This document shows, piece by piece, positions 1 to 12,249 of a stretch of 62,000 nt of DNA; position 1 is the stretch's first letter; every line of letters starts with the position of its first letter. The DNA is taken from positions 234,772 to 296,771 of the forward strand of contig MNCI01005810.1 in assembly GCA_015680685.1 (NCBI GenBank), written 5' to 3'. Source of the stretch: Gnetum montanum. Its lineage: Eukaryota; Streptophyta; Gnetopsida; Gnetales; Gnetaceae. The notes under the pieces were generated by a model. It ran no database searches and had not been told where the DNA came from. It worked only from the letters and a program-made list of their open reading frames with translations. Position numbers and translations under genes: made by a program.

Positions 1-176
1 TTATGCGCAGCTGCGTAGTGAGCGTAAGTTACACATTATTTATGCTTTGTTACGCGCAGCTGCGTAGTGAGCGTAAGTTGCACATTATTTACGCTTCGTT
101 ACATGCAGCTGCGTAATGAGCATAAGTTAGACATTGTCTACGCTTTGTTACGCGCAGCTGCGTAGTGAGCGTAAAA
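1..176. repeat. 49-base tandem repeat with TTACGC/GCGTAA dyads
   Basis: Units start at 1, 50, 99 and 148 (period 49; three full copies and a partial fourth). Each carries the dyad 'cgcagctgcg' or a mutated form, and is bounded by 'ttacgc' and 'gcgtaa', so each unit could form a cruciform or act as a dyad binding site. It lies in the presumed U3 of the LTR, upstream of the TATA-like box. No CRISPR or coding meaning is supported. Confidence 0.9.
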
Positions 177-416
177 CAATTTTGAGCCTATTGTTTTTTA
201 TACTGGATTACGCTCATACATGCAACACAATGCAGATGAGTCTAATACAGCCTGAAAGCAATTGAAGCATGCTCAACATGTACCTGCTCTTCACATGCAC
301 AACGCGCAAACGAGCGTGTTGTGCATAGTCACAGTCTGACTTAAAATGGTCAATGGGACCCAAAATGTCCAGGACCCATGTCATCAGGGTTGCACCTCTT
401 CCATGGAGCGTCGCGG

Positions 417-428
417 CTTATAAATACC
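417..428 (+). promoter_or_regulatory. LTR TATA-like box
   Basis: 'cttataaatacc' occupies the same relative place as 'ccttataaatgtccc' in the family B LTRs (about 39604 and 55474). It is a candidate core promoter of the retroelement. Confidence 0.55.
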
Positions 429-1559
429 TCAGTTGACAAAGGTACAAGGGTTGGGAAATCAGAGAAGCAGAGACATTTTTCTGAGCACTAGAGCACTTAT
501 CACTTTTATTTGCAAGAAGTCAAAGGGGCAAGAGCATTTTCTGAGCAAGGAAGCATACCTTGAGTGGAGAAACAAAGAGAAACCTTTTGGCAACTGCCGA
601 CAGCACCATCCTTCAGCAAGAACAGAGCACAGTGCGCTTGAGCCTTAGCAATAGGAGAAATCATTCCTTCGGGGAAGATATGACCTTTCTCCTTTAGCGA
701 TCGCTACCCTGAGCAGAACCTACTCGAAGCAAAGAAGTAGAACAGGGATTGTGAGATTGTCTCGTCTAGTTTGCAGACTCTACCGGTCAGAAGCAGTTGA
801 TCGGTAGACTTCAGAGCTTGACCATCCTTGCATCCCAGCTTTGGCCTATGAGGTAGATCAGACTTCTGTCTGGACAGTTTCCTTGTTGTTTTGTGCTCAT
901 TTTTGCATCAAGTTATTGGGGGTCTCTCCCATTGTAACGTGACATATAAATCATACATTCTTTGAAAAATCGAAGCATAGATCTTTGAAAATCACGCGTT
1001 TCTCTCCTGATTAGCATCTCTTCGGTGTGTTTGACGTTATCATTGTAGCGGTCCATCTACATCGTTTTCCTCCCATTTCACAATCCCCCGAATCAAATCA
1101 TAGCATGCAAAGATCCATAATCTTCATCGTTTTACTGACTTGTAAGTCCCTGTCTGATCGACAAGATCGTTCAGGGCGCCGTGGATTCGCTTTTTCCAGC
1201 ATAGCCCTCGCGCGGATCCGTGGTTAAAACTGTATACACGGAACCTCGATCGGTATTTCCAGCTGCCGAAATTTTCTGTCGTTACACTGATCATTTATCT
1301 TGGTTGTGATAGATCAACAAATAGGACAAATACCCAATTTCTGATCGCTTCCCTAATGAACTCCTCTTTGCAGGTGAATAAACAATCAATCACCCATAGA
1401 TACAAATTGGTATAGTAACATTCTTACCTATCTTCTCACATAAGAAACACCACAAAGCTTAGATATTAAAAAGAAACAACAGTTTTTCTACTGAGTTAAA
1501 CATTTTATGGAAATTAATGGAGACCTTTACATGGTATGTTCCAATGGCCTGGTTCAATG

Positions 1560-2400
1560 GTGTGTTCCTGATGTAGATCAATTGTGAATTCTCTAAGATG
1601 CTCATGAGGGCCCTTGTGGGGGCCATTACATTGGGAGATGAATAGCCATTAAAATCTTGCTTGCAGGATATTATTGGCCTACATTATTTCAAGATGCCCA
1701 TCATTTTGTCCAATCTTGTGAGCAATGCCAATGTGATGGGGGAATAACTACTAAAATGGAGGATCCACAAAAATGAATTCAAGCCTTAGAACCCTTCAAC
1801 ATATGGAGTATTGATTTTATGAGGCCTATTACACTGATGTCCAATGGAAAAGAATACGTTGTTGTTGCTATTGACTATTTTACAAAGTGGGCAAAAGCAG
1901 CCACTNAGCTTGACTCCTAAGCGTTCCATCAACTTCTGAAAATTCACACTTGTAAAATGTGTACCATTATCAGAAATAAGTGCATGAGGCATGCCATACC
2001 TATTTACAATTTGTTGTTAAACAAATATTGTAGCAATAGATGATGTACAATCAGTAACAGTGGCTGCTTTTGCCCACTTTGTAAAATAGTCAATAGCAAC
2101 AACAACGTATTCTTTTCCATTGGACATCAGTGTAATAGGCCTCATAAAATCAATACTCCATATGTTGAAGGGTTCTANTTAGGAGATAGGATTCTTTATT
2201 GGAATCCCGCACATATGCCACAATGAACTAAATTTCAAACTCTGTGGAAAGGGCCTTATATCATTCATGAAACTTTTCCTTCAAGGGCCATGATGATCTA
2301 TAAACTTGGAAGCCCAGATAAGAAATTATTGGTTAACATCCAAAAAACCAAGCCTTTCCATGATCCCAAAACGACCATTACTAGTACTACCTCTATTAAT
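1560..2400 (+). pseudogene. Integrase remnant of family A copy 1
   Basis: The plus strand encodes an HHCC-type zinc finger piece (HEGPCGGH near 1600, then CEQCQCDGG near 1719-1740). The start of the integrase core follows (WSIDFMRP, then AIDYFTKWAK up to 1905). The rest of the core is found on the opposite strand inside 1907-2177 (RYGMPHALISDNGTHF), because that segment is flipped in the assembly. After 2178 the C-terminal part resumes (MMIYKLGSPDKKLLVN near 2290-2340). Turning the flipped piece round gives a colinear integrase. In-frame stops remain, so no functional enzyme is expected. Confidence 0.8.
1787..2177. other. Flipped contig with perfect 119-base inverted overlap
   Basis: Bases 1787-1905 are an exact reverse complement of 2059-2177. 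Single Ns at 1906 and 2178 bound the segment 1907-2177. The flipped segment continues the integrase frame only when reverse complemented. This is an assembly orientation error with undetected overlap, not a biological hairpin. Confidence 0.85.
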
Positions 2401-4127
2401 GAATAGCCCTGCTCATTATTTTAGATCTCCTCCTTCTCACTTAATCATGGGGGAAATGGTCACCAATGCTAGTCATTTTAAGCCCTCAGTTTCTTTTGTC
2501 TTTTTTTAACACATTTTTCATATTTACTTATTTTTTGTTTTGCACCATCATTAACATTTTTACTATTTATTTCTCTATTACATTTTGTTTGATTTACTCT
2601 TACTCATCATATAATAAGTGCTCATGATGGTGGATTGTACTATAATAGTGTTGATTACTAATGTTTGGTTCTTACCTTTGACTTTCAATGTGATGCTAAG
2701 ATATGATTTATTTTGATAAAATATGCAATGAATCCACATCATCCATTCATCCACTCAACTCTATGGTCTTCCTTGGTTTTTGAACTGTACTATCCCTTTT
2801 TCTAATAAAACTTATTAATGAATTTGTGGCTTGGTATTCTTCAAACCAAGGAAAGATTCAAATGGATTGAAAAGGGTGTGACTTCAAGGGGGATTCAATG
2901 CATTTTTTTTTGGCCATTCTCTTGAGTACTTGGATGTTTTTCATGGGTCTCTACCATTCCACTATTGACCAATATCAGGAAGTCGAATAAATCAAATAAG
3001 TCTTTGCATGGTGTGGTTCTCACTCAAAAAAAACTTGGTGGGAATTCAAAGCAAACCCTTTAGACATAATAAAGGAACATGGACTAGAAGCATTGGTTAT
3101 GGCACTAGAATGACATGTTACCCATACCTGAAGGTTCCCTCTAAATAAGGTGCTTTCTTTCTTCGTGCTTCTCTATTCTTTTCTTGTTGGAATGCTAGGT
3201 GCTCTATAAAAGCATTCTTGTTGCTTTAGGAGGATGGGTTGGTCAAATGTATTGATGCAAGGTCACTAGATGTGGTTAGTTTTAATTTGGATGTGGAATG
3301 AATTTTATTAAGTTACCTTAACCACACAATACACAAGGAACTTTACACAACCTTGATTTTGGGATCCCATTCCATTCTCTCTTCTCTTTCCATATTTCTT
3401 CCCATATTCCGCCTCATTGTCGATTTTATGATTAGTCTATATTTTGGTTGATGTATTGTTATTCTTTGGTAAATTCTTGTAGGTGAATTGTTAATAATTG
3501 TCCCCATATATCATTCCAAGAGCCTATGGACTCTTCAGTTTGTGGGTTTGTTATGGCATAAAGGGCATGAGCCTACTTTGGGGAGGACCCACTAACACTC
3601 CTTTTTGGTGCAATTGTTAAGTTCTTTTCCTTAAAAATTTCTTACAATCAACTATTTCTCATTTCAACCCATCCATGAAATTCATTTTTGTTCTTTTTTT
3701 ATTGGCTTTACCATTGTTATTCCTCTCATCTTTCTTGTTCTTTTGTTTTCCACCCTATTGCTATCGGAGGTTCACTCTTAGTCATGGGGGCCTGTCACAA
3801 GTTTTTCCATTTTATTACTTATCTCACCCATACACCTTGGGTAGTTATCAATTACAAACCTCTAACCTAGTATCTTCCATACCCACAACCTAGCCAATGT
3901 GCTTCATATCCAAGCAAGGTATTAATTACATTATATATTATCTATCCTTGCTAATTTGTGACTTTCTTGTGTGTGCAGATGGTGATCATGTGAACAATGG
4001 ACTAGGATAGGAAGGAGCACTTAGGATGGACTAGAGCTAGAGTGTTTATGCAAGGAACATGCTTAATCATGTTGCCATGGATGAATAGCGGTGTGCACAA
4101 TTTTGACATCGACAACAATGTGCCTCA

Positions 4128-4162
<35 letters not shown>

Positions 4163-4370
4163 NTCTCAGCTATCAAATGAGGGTCTAGATGTCATCTATG
4201 TATAGTGTTCACCACAGTGGTTATGAACACCAATGCTATAATATGTTTGTCGATCCGTTCACCAAGCACTTTGAGTCTATTATTCCATGTCACCATTAGT
4301 TATTGTTCAGTCAATAATCCCATACCTTCCCAATATTTTATAAGGAACTCAAGGACAAGTTTTCATTTAG
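2401..4370 (+). other. Non-coding 3' region of family A copy 1
   Basis: This stretch matches, in reverse orientation, about 8860-10800 of the complete copy. No long reading frame is conserved between the two. It includes a (CT)n run at about 4133-4167 interrupted by an N at 4163; the sister copy has a similar run near 10171-10198. Any env-like ORF that once lay here cannot be recognised. Confidence 0.65.
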
Positions 4371-4381
4371 TCATGGGGGTA
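4371..4381 (+). promoter_or_regulatory. Polypurine tract, family A copy 1
   Basis: 'tcatgggggta' lies directly before the LTR and matches 'tcaagggggta' next to the LTR of the complete copy. It is the presumed plus-strand primer of reverse transcription. Confidence 0.75.
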
Positions 4382-5228
4382 TAATGAGTCATGATATCAG
4401 ACCCCTGATATCAGACCTTCGATATTGGATATGCGATATCAGAGGTACCAAAGTGATATTGTACATGCAATGTCAGATCCTATCTCATTGCCTATAAATA
4501 AGAGACTGGGGCACTTGGTTTGGTATTAGTTTTTTAGTCCCTTAGCCAAAATCTTGTAGTTTTTCCCTTTTAGAGTTTGAATTATTTCTGAGTGCCCACA
4601 GTAGGATTCATAATGTGAACGGATCTTTATTCGAACATTGAGTACCTAAGCACACCTTGTGTCCAAAAATAAAGACGAACCTTGTGATAAACCTTGCAAC
4701 ATTCAAAATAGCTTAATTATTGCATTTAATGTTATTTATTGTTATTTTATTCTCTCATTAGTTAATCAATGTTATTTTTATTAAACTGTTAATTATCAAC
4801 GAATTAGCACACTCAACACGACCACTCTGAGCATACATGGGAACACTTGGTAACCTACTAACGACTGGCATTTGGTAATCCCAGTAGTGTTACACTAGTT
4901 TAGGATGTGTTCAGAGAGTGGGAATAGATGTTGGTGTTAGGACTAGTTAGAGAATAGTTAACTAGTTAAATCAAATTAGTTATTAAATTATCTCATTTCT
5001 CTTTTTTAAGCATTAAGAAAATGAAACATAAAATAATAAAAATCACATACCTCAAGTTTACTTAACCATACAATTGAGCCTTACAAGTAAGCTTGGGAAG
5101 ATAACAATTGCATAACTCATCCTTTTTCTGTGTAGGCGCATAAGCACTTAATCCTCAAAGTTCAACTAGATCGTGCATGAACTCTCATATTTGTATGGTT
5201 GGGCATAGGGGTAGCATGCCACTCATCA
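4382..5228 (+). mobile_element. 3' LTR of family A copy 1
   Basis: About 847 bases, homologous to the 812-base LTRs at 8032-8843 and 17146-17957 (reverse orientation). The first part carries several 'gatatc'-centred dyads. A TATA box 'cctataaataagag' lies at 4491-4504. The end '...ccactcatca' matches the family terminus; the starting TG has become TA. Confidence 0.85.
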
Positions 5229-5739
5229 AGTTTCATATTTGAACAAGTTTTTTTATTTAATAGTAATTTTATAAAATTTTCAACTCCCAAAAGTGTTCCT
5301 ATCTAGGTTGATTATAGTCATATTCTTTCATATCATTATCTTATTAAATGATCTTTTTTTAGTTCATTCTCACTCTTCTAATGATCTTTATATTCTCAAC
5401 ACAACCTTTTTTCATAGAAATTCTTTGTGTTCTTTGTCTTAAGCCTACAAGATAATGATAATTTTATTGATTGGTGAACTAATGCTTATAATCATTTCTA
5501 GTATTTTTCTAAATATGCAAGAAAATTAGTAGCTTTGCATTTTTCTCTATATAATTCTAATCTCAACAAAAATATCTTCTTCATTTAGAATGTCATTAAC
5601 AATGGTGAAGGTATAGAATCTTAGTTTTAGAGTCATCAAAAGGAAAATCTATATCTTATAGATCATTATGAGGCTAGAGGAGCTCACCTTTGGGCTTTAT
5701 TTTCATGGCCAAGGATGAATGACGAAGCTACAAAAGATT
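5229..5739. other. AT-rich stretch, nothing recognised
   Basis: Short frames only. It may include a decayed upstream part of the LINE remnant that follows, but no motif supports this. Confidence 0.4.
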
Positions 5740-6320
5740 TTTTTCAATTTTTCAAAGGTAGATAAAAATCTCTAGATTTAGACTATTCAAGTTGATGATC
5801 ATCTCTTTGCCTCTAAAAATGACATTTTGTAAGCCTTCTTTTATTATTATTCTAATCTATTTAGAAAAAAAGATATTGATTCAATTGCAATTACTCAAAA
5901 TCCATTACTCTTTTAATTGTTCAATTTTGAATGATGCCAATCTTCTTTTCAAGGATGATCTTTCCAAGGCCTTATCACAATTGGATGACAACAAAACCCT
6001 TGGAATAGATGGTCTTCTTATATAATTTCTAAAGATATTTTTGCCCACTCTTTAGGACATTGTTTATAATGTTCTTAAGTAGGCTCTTAAAAAAAGCTCA
6101 TTTGGAAAATTTATTAACATTGTTGTATTAAACCTTTTTTTCAAAATAGGAGATAACACTAACATAAGTAATTGGTAGTGCTCATTTTCTAAATATATTT
6201 AATACTATTCTCATTTGATTCAAATTTTTCATTAGAATCAATCTGTTACATTCCCTTAATGCATCTTCAAAGATGATTATATTATTCAATGCTTAGCTTG
6301 GAAGATCTTTCCTTTTTAAA
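5740..6320 (+). pseudogene. LINE (L1-like) reverse transcriptase fragment
   Basis: The frame near 5935-6020 gives a LINE RT block (ALSQLDDNKTLGIDG) that corresponds to the conserved 'K-x-PG-x-DG' motif of plant L1-type RT. Further downstream, in shifted frames, the 'SNW-RPISL' region can be traced near 6160. Several stops and frameshifts show a long-dead fragment. No endonuclease, 3' tail or target duplication could be placed. Confidence 0.65.
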
Positions 6321-6700
6321 TTATTTTATTCATCTAAAATCGTAGATTAAATACTTGGTACTAAAACATGAGGTTCATTGCTTTTGATTATGGTATAAAG
6401 TATGTTATAACTAATTGGGTCCAACTTCAATGTGATATGACAGGGTTTAAAAATAATAAAGATCTTTTGACAAAGTATAAATTGTTAAAGGTTTTAAGTT
6501 TTGGCAGCCATCATCTTTGCATGATGTAATTTTCTTTACTATTCTTTTAATTACAAGTTTGTAATGCTTTGACTATCTTAGCATTTATTATTTGTGTAAA
6601 TTATCATTTTTTTCATTTAACCCCACTCTTTTAGCAGCACGTGCTCAAGCAACCCCAATGATTCAAATGCAAAACCAAATGAAAACCTACAACTTATAAG
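6321..6700. other. AT-rich stretch, nothing recognised
   Basis: No coding or structural signal seen beyond the trailing end of the LINE remnant. Confidence 0.4.
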
Positions 6701-7147
6701 GCTGAAGTGAAATTAGACTCATAACGTTACTCCAACTCACATCTCAAGGATCCAAGTTCAATCTAGATAGTCATCAGTTGGTTCATTTCTTGCAGTTGTG
6801 GAAAAGACCAGTGTGTTCTAGTAACACTCATCATCAGTAATCTCTACAATGAAGATTTTTCTTTCTGTTGTGAGGAGTCACCATTGGAAAACTCTCTATC
6901 CTTAATTGAAAGCTCTTTGCCTCATCTACTTCTAGGTCATTCTATCTTATAACAAGTCAGTATGTGTGGACGTGTAGTAGTGCCCCAATTCAGGTTTCCT
7001 CCTTTAATACTTGTTTATTTATAAGGTTGTTCCCGAGTTACATTCATAGTGCTCTCAGCTTCCCCTTCCCCTTAACCCTATGAATTATTCAGGTTACTAT
7101 AATTGATACACTATTAATATCAATAGAACCTCTTTTCGGGGTTTGAC
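6700..7147 (-). mobile_element. Possible LTR of an unassigned minus-strand element
   Basis: Read on the minus strand, a purine run 'atgggggggag' (7148-7158) is followed directly by 'tgtcaaacccc'. A TATA-like 'ccttataaataaac' follows about 125 bases further on (7013-7026). This is the order polypurine tract, LTR start, TATA. The 14-mer 'ataacgttactcca' occurs at 6722 and again at 7158. The other LTR edge and any internal genes are not recognised, so this is tentative. Confidence 0.35.
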
Positions 7148-7162
7148 ACTCCCCCCCATAAC

Positions 7163-7924
7163 GTTACTCCAAATAATTTTTGTGTCGGAGGAGTTGGGAA
7201 AGAGGGAAACACATTAAATGTCAAATATGTTGATTGAATATTCATCATCACTATCACCCTTGATTATCCAAAATTAAAATACTTGATTTTCCAGGCTTTG
7301 CCTAGGCCCAGGAAAACCAAACGGACACAAACTCAAAAACTTCTTTGCACCCAGAAGACCCACCACTTGGGTAAAAGTTATATCTAGCTCCAAGGAAGTC
7401 AGGATTTTTACATCGTCAATCTTCAAGGATAGTCAATTCTTTTCAATGTTACATCAGTTATTGAGCCTTAGTATGAATTATTATGAAACCACATTACAAT
7501 GTTAATACTAGTAATCCAACACTAAATCACGCATTATACACACTAAGGATTGTAACATTGGTAATCACTTGGCAAAGAAAATTATTTCTTGCTACAAAAG
7601 CTCAAACCCACTCAAGCAAGGAAGGATGACCCCATGAACTTTCCATTTTCAATATCCTACAAAAACCTTTACTTTTGGAGCATCCCACCTCTCTCAAACT
7701 CATTGACTCTTCAAATAGAGATTACTCCACTGACCATGGCAGACTCACATGAAACTCTTCTGCATGTACATGTATAGAAAACTTAAAATGACATAGCGGC
7801 AGAAGGTGTGATATGCAAGGATATGTTGGCAAGTAGCCAACAAAACAATACTTGGTAGTTGGTACTACTATTAGTGAAACTAGTCAAAACTAGTTTTTTT
7901 CTTCATAATACAACTATGCATGTG
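7163..7924. other. Unassigned sequence
   Basis: No recognised protein or RNA gene. If the LTR at 6700-7147 is real, this could be its internal 3' region. Confidence 0.35.
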
Positions 7925-8031
7925 AGAGAGGTCTCACGATGGAGGTTCTTCTGGTCTCTCCCCATGGTTTGGAGGCCATGAAACACTCTTATTTGTCCTT
8001 AAGAGTGGCATCCAAGTGTTAGAAAACCTAT
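7925..8031. repeat. Left half of dispersed repeat split by family A copy 2
   Basis: Aligns with 27429-27532, for example 'ggatggaggttctcctagtc' there and 'cgatggaggttcttctggtc' here. The match stops exactly at the edge of the element beginning 8032 and resumes after 17957. Confidence 0.85.
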
Positions 8032-8843
8032 TGATGAGCAGTGAGGTATCGCTACGCTCAACCATACGAATACGAGTCTCTACACATGATCTAGTCAAAT
8101 TCCAAGGACTAAGTGTGTATGCACCTTTGTGGAACAACAATGGGTTGATCAATTCTTTTCTTCCCAAGCTTACTTGTATGTCATGATTGTATGGCTAAGT
8201 AAACTTGAGGCATATGATTTTTATACCTTTTTTGTGTTTTTATGTCCTGCTACTAATAAGCGAGGAGAGAGATAACTAAGTAACTAATTTAATTTGACTA
8301 CTTATTAACTAGGCTCTAACTGATCCTAACACCAATATCTATTCTCACTTGCTATACATATCCTGAACTAGTGCAACACTACTGAGATTAGCAAATGCTA
8401 ATCATTACTGGGTTACCAAGTATTACATGCATGCTCGAAGTGATCGTACTGTGTGTGATTACTTAGGAGAGTTGTAGGGTGAGAGAGAATCATTAATTAA
8501 CTAAGGAAAGCATTAAGTAATAGTAATTAACATTAATTAATTTATTCTGAATGCCACAAGGTTTATCACAAAGTTCATCTTTATTTCCATACATAAGGTA
8601 TGCTTAGGTACACAATGCTTGAATAAAGATATGTTCACTTTATGACTCCTACTGCAAGCACGTAGAAATAATTCTAGCTTTGAGAGGGAGAAAAGGCAAG
8701 AGTTTGGGTAAGGGACTAAGACTAACTATGCAAACCAAGTGCACCCACCTCTTATTTATAGGCAATGAGGCAAGCCACAATATCACATACGTGATAGAGC
8801 ATGAAAAGCCACGATATCGCATATGCAATATCGTGACTCATCA
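8032..8843 (-). mobile_element. 3' LTR of family A copy 2
   Basis: 812 bases. On the minus strand it starts TGATGAGTC and ends CTCATCA. A minus-strand TATA box 'cctataaataagagg' lies at 8750-8764. The U3 start contains palindromic 'cgatatcgcatatgcaatatcg' type dyads (8780-8835). Confidence 0.9.
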
Positions 8844-8855
8844 TACCCCCTTGAC
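8844..8855 (-). promoter_or_regulatory. Polypurine tract, family A copy 2
   Basis: The minus strand reads 'gtcaagggggta' directly before the LTR start. Same position and sequence as in copy 1. Confidence 0.75.
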
Positions 8856-10925
8856 TAAATGAAAACTCATTCTCAAGTTCCTTACAAAATATTGAAAAGG
8901 TATGGGATTATTGACTAAATGAGAACTGATAGTGACAAGATATAATAGACTCAAATTGCCTAGTGAACGGATCAACAAACATATTACAACATTGGTGTTT
9001 ACACCCTTTGTGGTGAACATTGTACATGGATGACATCTAAACCTTCACTTGATAGCTTGAAGAGAAAGAGAGAGAAAATAAAATGAGACATGTTACTACC
9101 AATGTTGAGATTATGCCCTCCATTGTTTATCCATAGCCATGCAGCTAGACTTGTTCCCAGCATAAACGTTCTAGCTCTAGTCCATCCCAAGTGCTTCCTT
9201 CTATTCTAGTCAATAGTTCGTGTAATCACCATTTGCACACACAACAGAGTCATGAATGAGTAACGATAAGTAAGCCACAATGCAATTGATACCTTGCCTC
9301 AATATAAAGCACATTGGCTGGGTTGTGGTTATGGCAAAAACTAGGTTAGAGGTTTATTACTGATAACTACCCAAGGTCTAGCAGTTAGGCAAGTAGTAGA
9401 ATGGAGAAATTGAAAAATTTTTGCCAAGGCCCCCATGACTAAAAATGAACCTTTGATAGCAATAAGATGGAAAAATATAAGGAACAAGAAATACGGGAAA
9501 AATAACAATGACAATTCCAATAAAGTGGATGTTAAAGATGGGGATGAAATGAGAAATGGTTGATTGCATAGAATGTTTAAGGAAAAGAACTTAACAATTG
9601 CACCAAAAAGAAATGCCAGTGCATCCTCCCCAAAGTAGGCTTATGCCCTTTATGCCCTGACAAACCCACAAACAAAAGATTCAATAAGCTCTAGGAATGT
9701 CATTTGGAAGCAAGAGTTAATAAAATTACCCACAAGAATTTACCAAGGAAAAATAATGCATCAACCAGGATATGGACTAATCATAAAACTGACAATGAGG
9801 TGGAAAATGGAAAAAAATATGGAGAGTAGAAATGGAATGAAATCTCAAGAGCAAGGTTGTGTAAAGCCCCTTGTGTACATCATGGTTAATGTAACTAAGT
9901 AGAACTCATTCCAAATCTAGACTCAAACCAACCACACTCAGTGACCTCACATCAATACACTTGGCCAATCCATCCTCTTGAAGCAATATGAATGCCTCCA
10001 AAAAGAGTCACCACCATCCCAAGGAGAGCAAGATGGAGATCTAGGAAGTGAGAAAGGGCCTTAGTTAGAGGGAACCTTCAGGCATGGGTAACATGTCTTT
10101 TCAATTCCATAACCAATGGTTATAGCCCAATTTGCTTTATTATGTCTAAGGGGTGTGCTTTGAATTCCCACTTTTCTCTCTCTCTCTCTCTCTCTTTCTT
10201 GCATAAGAACCACATCATGCAAAGACTTATTTTTATCCACTTAGCTTCTTGATATTTCATCGATGGAAAAATGGAAAAAAACCAAAGAAAAAGCATCCAA
10301 GGACCCAAGAGAATGACCAGCACAAATGCATCGAATCCCCTTGAAGTCACACCCTTTTTAACGATTGAGTCCTTCCTTTAGTTTAAAAAACACCAAGCCA
10401 CCAATTTATTAAGAAGTTGATTAGGAAAAAGGGACTATACAGTTCCAAGCCAAGGGAGATCATAGAGTTGAATGGATGAATTGATGATGTGGACTCATTG
10501 CCTATTTTATCAAAATAACCATATCATAATATTAGCATCATAATTCAAAGGTAAAAACCAAACATTAGAAATCAATAGTATAGAATTCAATCCACCATTA
10601 GGAGCACTTATTGTATGACAAATGAAAGTAAATCAACCAAACAAAGAAATAGTAAAAATGTGAATGATGGTGCAAAAAAAAAAAACAAAAAAAAGAAATA
10701 TTGAAGAAATGTGTAAAACAAAAATACGTAAATCAAAAAATACAAAAAGGGCTAAGGGCCTAGAATGGTTGGCATAGGTGGCCATCTCCCCCATGACTGA
10801 GTTGGAAGGAGGAGATCCAAAATAGCGAGCAAGGTTGTCCACCAACAAAGGTAGTATGAGTACTAGCTATTCTAAGCTCATGGAAATGTTTGATTTTTTG
10901 AACATTGACCAACAGTTTCTTATCC
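8856..10925 (-). other. Non-coding 3' region of family A copy 2
   Basis: About 2 kb between the integrase end and the polypurine tract. It is colinear with 2400-4370 of copy 1. It includes a CT-rich run at 10171-10198. Short frames differ between copies, so no conserved env-like gene is supported. Confidence 0.7.
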
Positions 10926-12220
10926 AGGCTCTCAAGTTTGTATATCATCATGGCCCCTAAAGGAAAAGTTGCATGAATGACATAAGGTCATTCCCATAGC
11001 ATTTAAAATTTGGTACATTGTGGCACATGTGTGGGATTCTAGTAAAGAACCTTATCTCCTAATTGATATTTAACTTTCCTAATTCTTAGGTCATCACATT
11101 TTTTATTGAAGGCCTTGTGCAATTCATTAGTTGATAGGGCAACTACTCAGTTATCATCTAGCAGGTTAATGGTCATCAACCATTTTTTTGCACTAGATTG
11201 AGGTCAAGGTTGAGGTCACATGTCGTAGATAGTGTATAGAGCTCAATTTGAATGGGAAGCATTGGTAATTTACCATATACTAACTCATAGGAAGAGTAGC
11301 CTCCAAGAAGTTTCCATGTGGAGCGCTATGCCCAAAGAGCATCGTTTAGTTTAGTGCTCCAGTCTTGCCTAAACTTGTTAATGGTTATTATGAATATCTT
11401 TGTAATCTCCCTATTGGTGACTTTGGCTTGACCATTCGCTTGGGGGTGATATGGTATAGTTAGTTTGTGATCAACCTTTAAGTGTTGCATTAATTTTCAA
11501 AAATTCGCAACTGTGAAGTATGCACCATTGTCTGAAATAAGTGCACGAGACATACCAAACCTATTCACAATTTGTTGTTAAACAAATTATCCAACTGTAG
11601 ATATGTACAATCCTTAACAGCAGTTACTTCTACCCATTTTGTAAGGTAATCAATGGCAACAATAATATAAGCTTTTCCATTGGACATTGGTGTAATTGGC
11701 CCCATAAAATAAATTCCCAAAATTTCAAGGGGTTCTAAAGGTTAAATCCATTGTTGTGGATCCTTCATTTTCACAATTTTTCCCCCATCACATTGGCAAT
11801 GCTCACAAGATTGGACAAAGTGATGGATGTCCTAGAACAATGTAGGCCAATAATATCCTACAAGAAAGATCTTAATGGTTGTTCATCTCTCGACCTAATG
11901 ACCCCCACAAGGACCCTCATGAGTGTCTTAGAGAACTCACAGTGTTCTACATCGGGAACACACCCATGGACCAATCCATCAGGACATACTTTGTAAAATT
12001 TCCCATTGATTTCCGTAAAATACTTGGCTCGATGAAGAAACTATTGTTTCTTTTTGGCATCAAACCCTTGTGGTGTTTGTTGTGTAACAAAATAGGTGAG
12101 AATGCTACTATACCATTTTGTCTCCATGGTTAATTGATTATTCACTATACCTACAAAGAGGAGTTCATCTAGGAAATAATCAAAAATTGGATACTCATCC
12201 TCTTTGCTATCCCATCACAA
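10926..12220 (-). pseudogene. Integrase of family A copy 2
   Basis: Minus strand, broken into several frames. The HHCC finger (HEGPCGG-H, then CEHCQCDGG) lies near 11920-11780. The core start (YFMGPITPMSNGKAY and AIDYLTKWVE) is at about 11710-11630 and the 'NNGAYF' region at about 11530. The C-terminal tail (MMIYKLESLDKKLLVNVQK) is near 10890-10951. It would insert the cDNA into chromosomal DNA. Stops and frameshifts disable it. The colinear copy 1 remnant at 1316-2400 confirms the assignment. Confidence 0.8.
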
Positions 12221-12249
12221 CCAAGATAAATAATCAACAACTACGTTCT

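Larger units (their letters stand above)
1..1286 (+). mobile_element. 3' part of a family B-type LTR (3' or solo LTR)
   Basis: The last 140 bases (about 1144-1286) align closely with the ends of the two family B LTRs at 40255 and 56123, including the run 'gtatttccagc' and the terminal 'gttaca'. A TATA-like 'cttataaatacc' at about 417-428 matches 'ccttataaatgtccc' in the family B LTRs. No primer-binding site follows position 1286, whereas the 5' LTR at 38820 is followed by one, so this is a 3' LTR or solo LTR. It abuts the truncated family A element that begins about 1316, which suggests a nested insertion. The left end lies outside the window, so length and target duplication cannot be judged. 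Confidence 0.8.
1316..5228 (+). mobile_element. 5'-truncated Ty3/gypsy element, family A copy 1
   Basis: Sequence from about 1316 aligns base by base, in opposite orientation, with the pol 3' part of the complete element at 8032-17957. It holds the integrase end, a long non-coding 3' region, a polypurine tract (4371-4381) and a 3' LTR (4382-5228). Gag, protease, RT and the 5' LTR are missing and may lie left of the window, displaced by the LTR ending at 1286. Frameshifts, stops and a small inverted contig make it a dead copy. Confidence 0.85.

Noticed and set aside
1-176. CRISPR-like array
   Set aside because: The 49-base units are head-to-tail without unique spacers, in plant nuclear LTR sequence.
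1787-2177. Perfect 119-base inverted repeat as a real hairpin
   Set aside because: Single Ns at both edges and protein colinearity after reversal show an assembly error.
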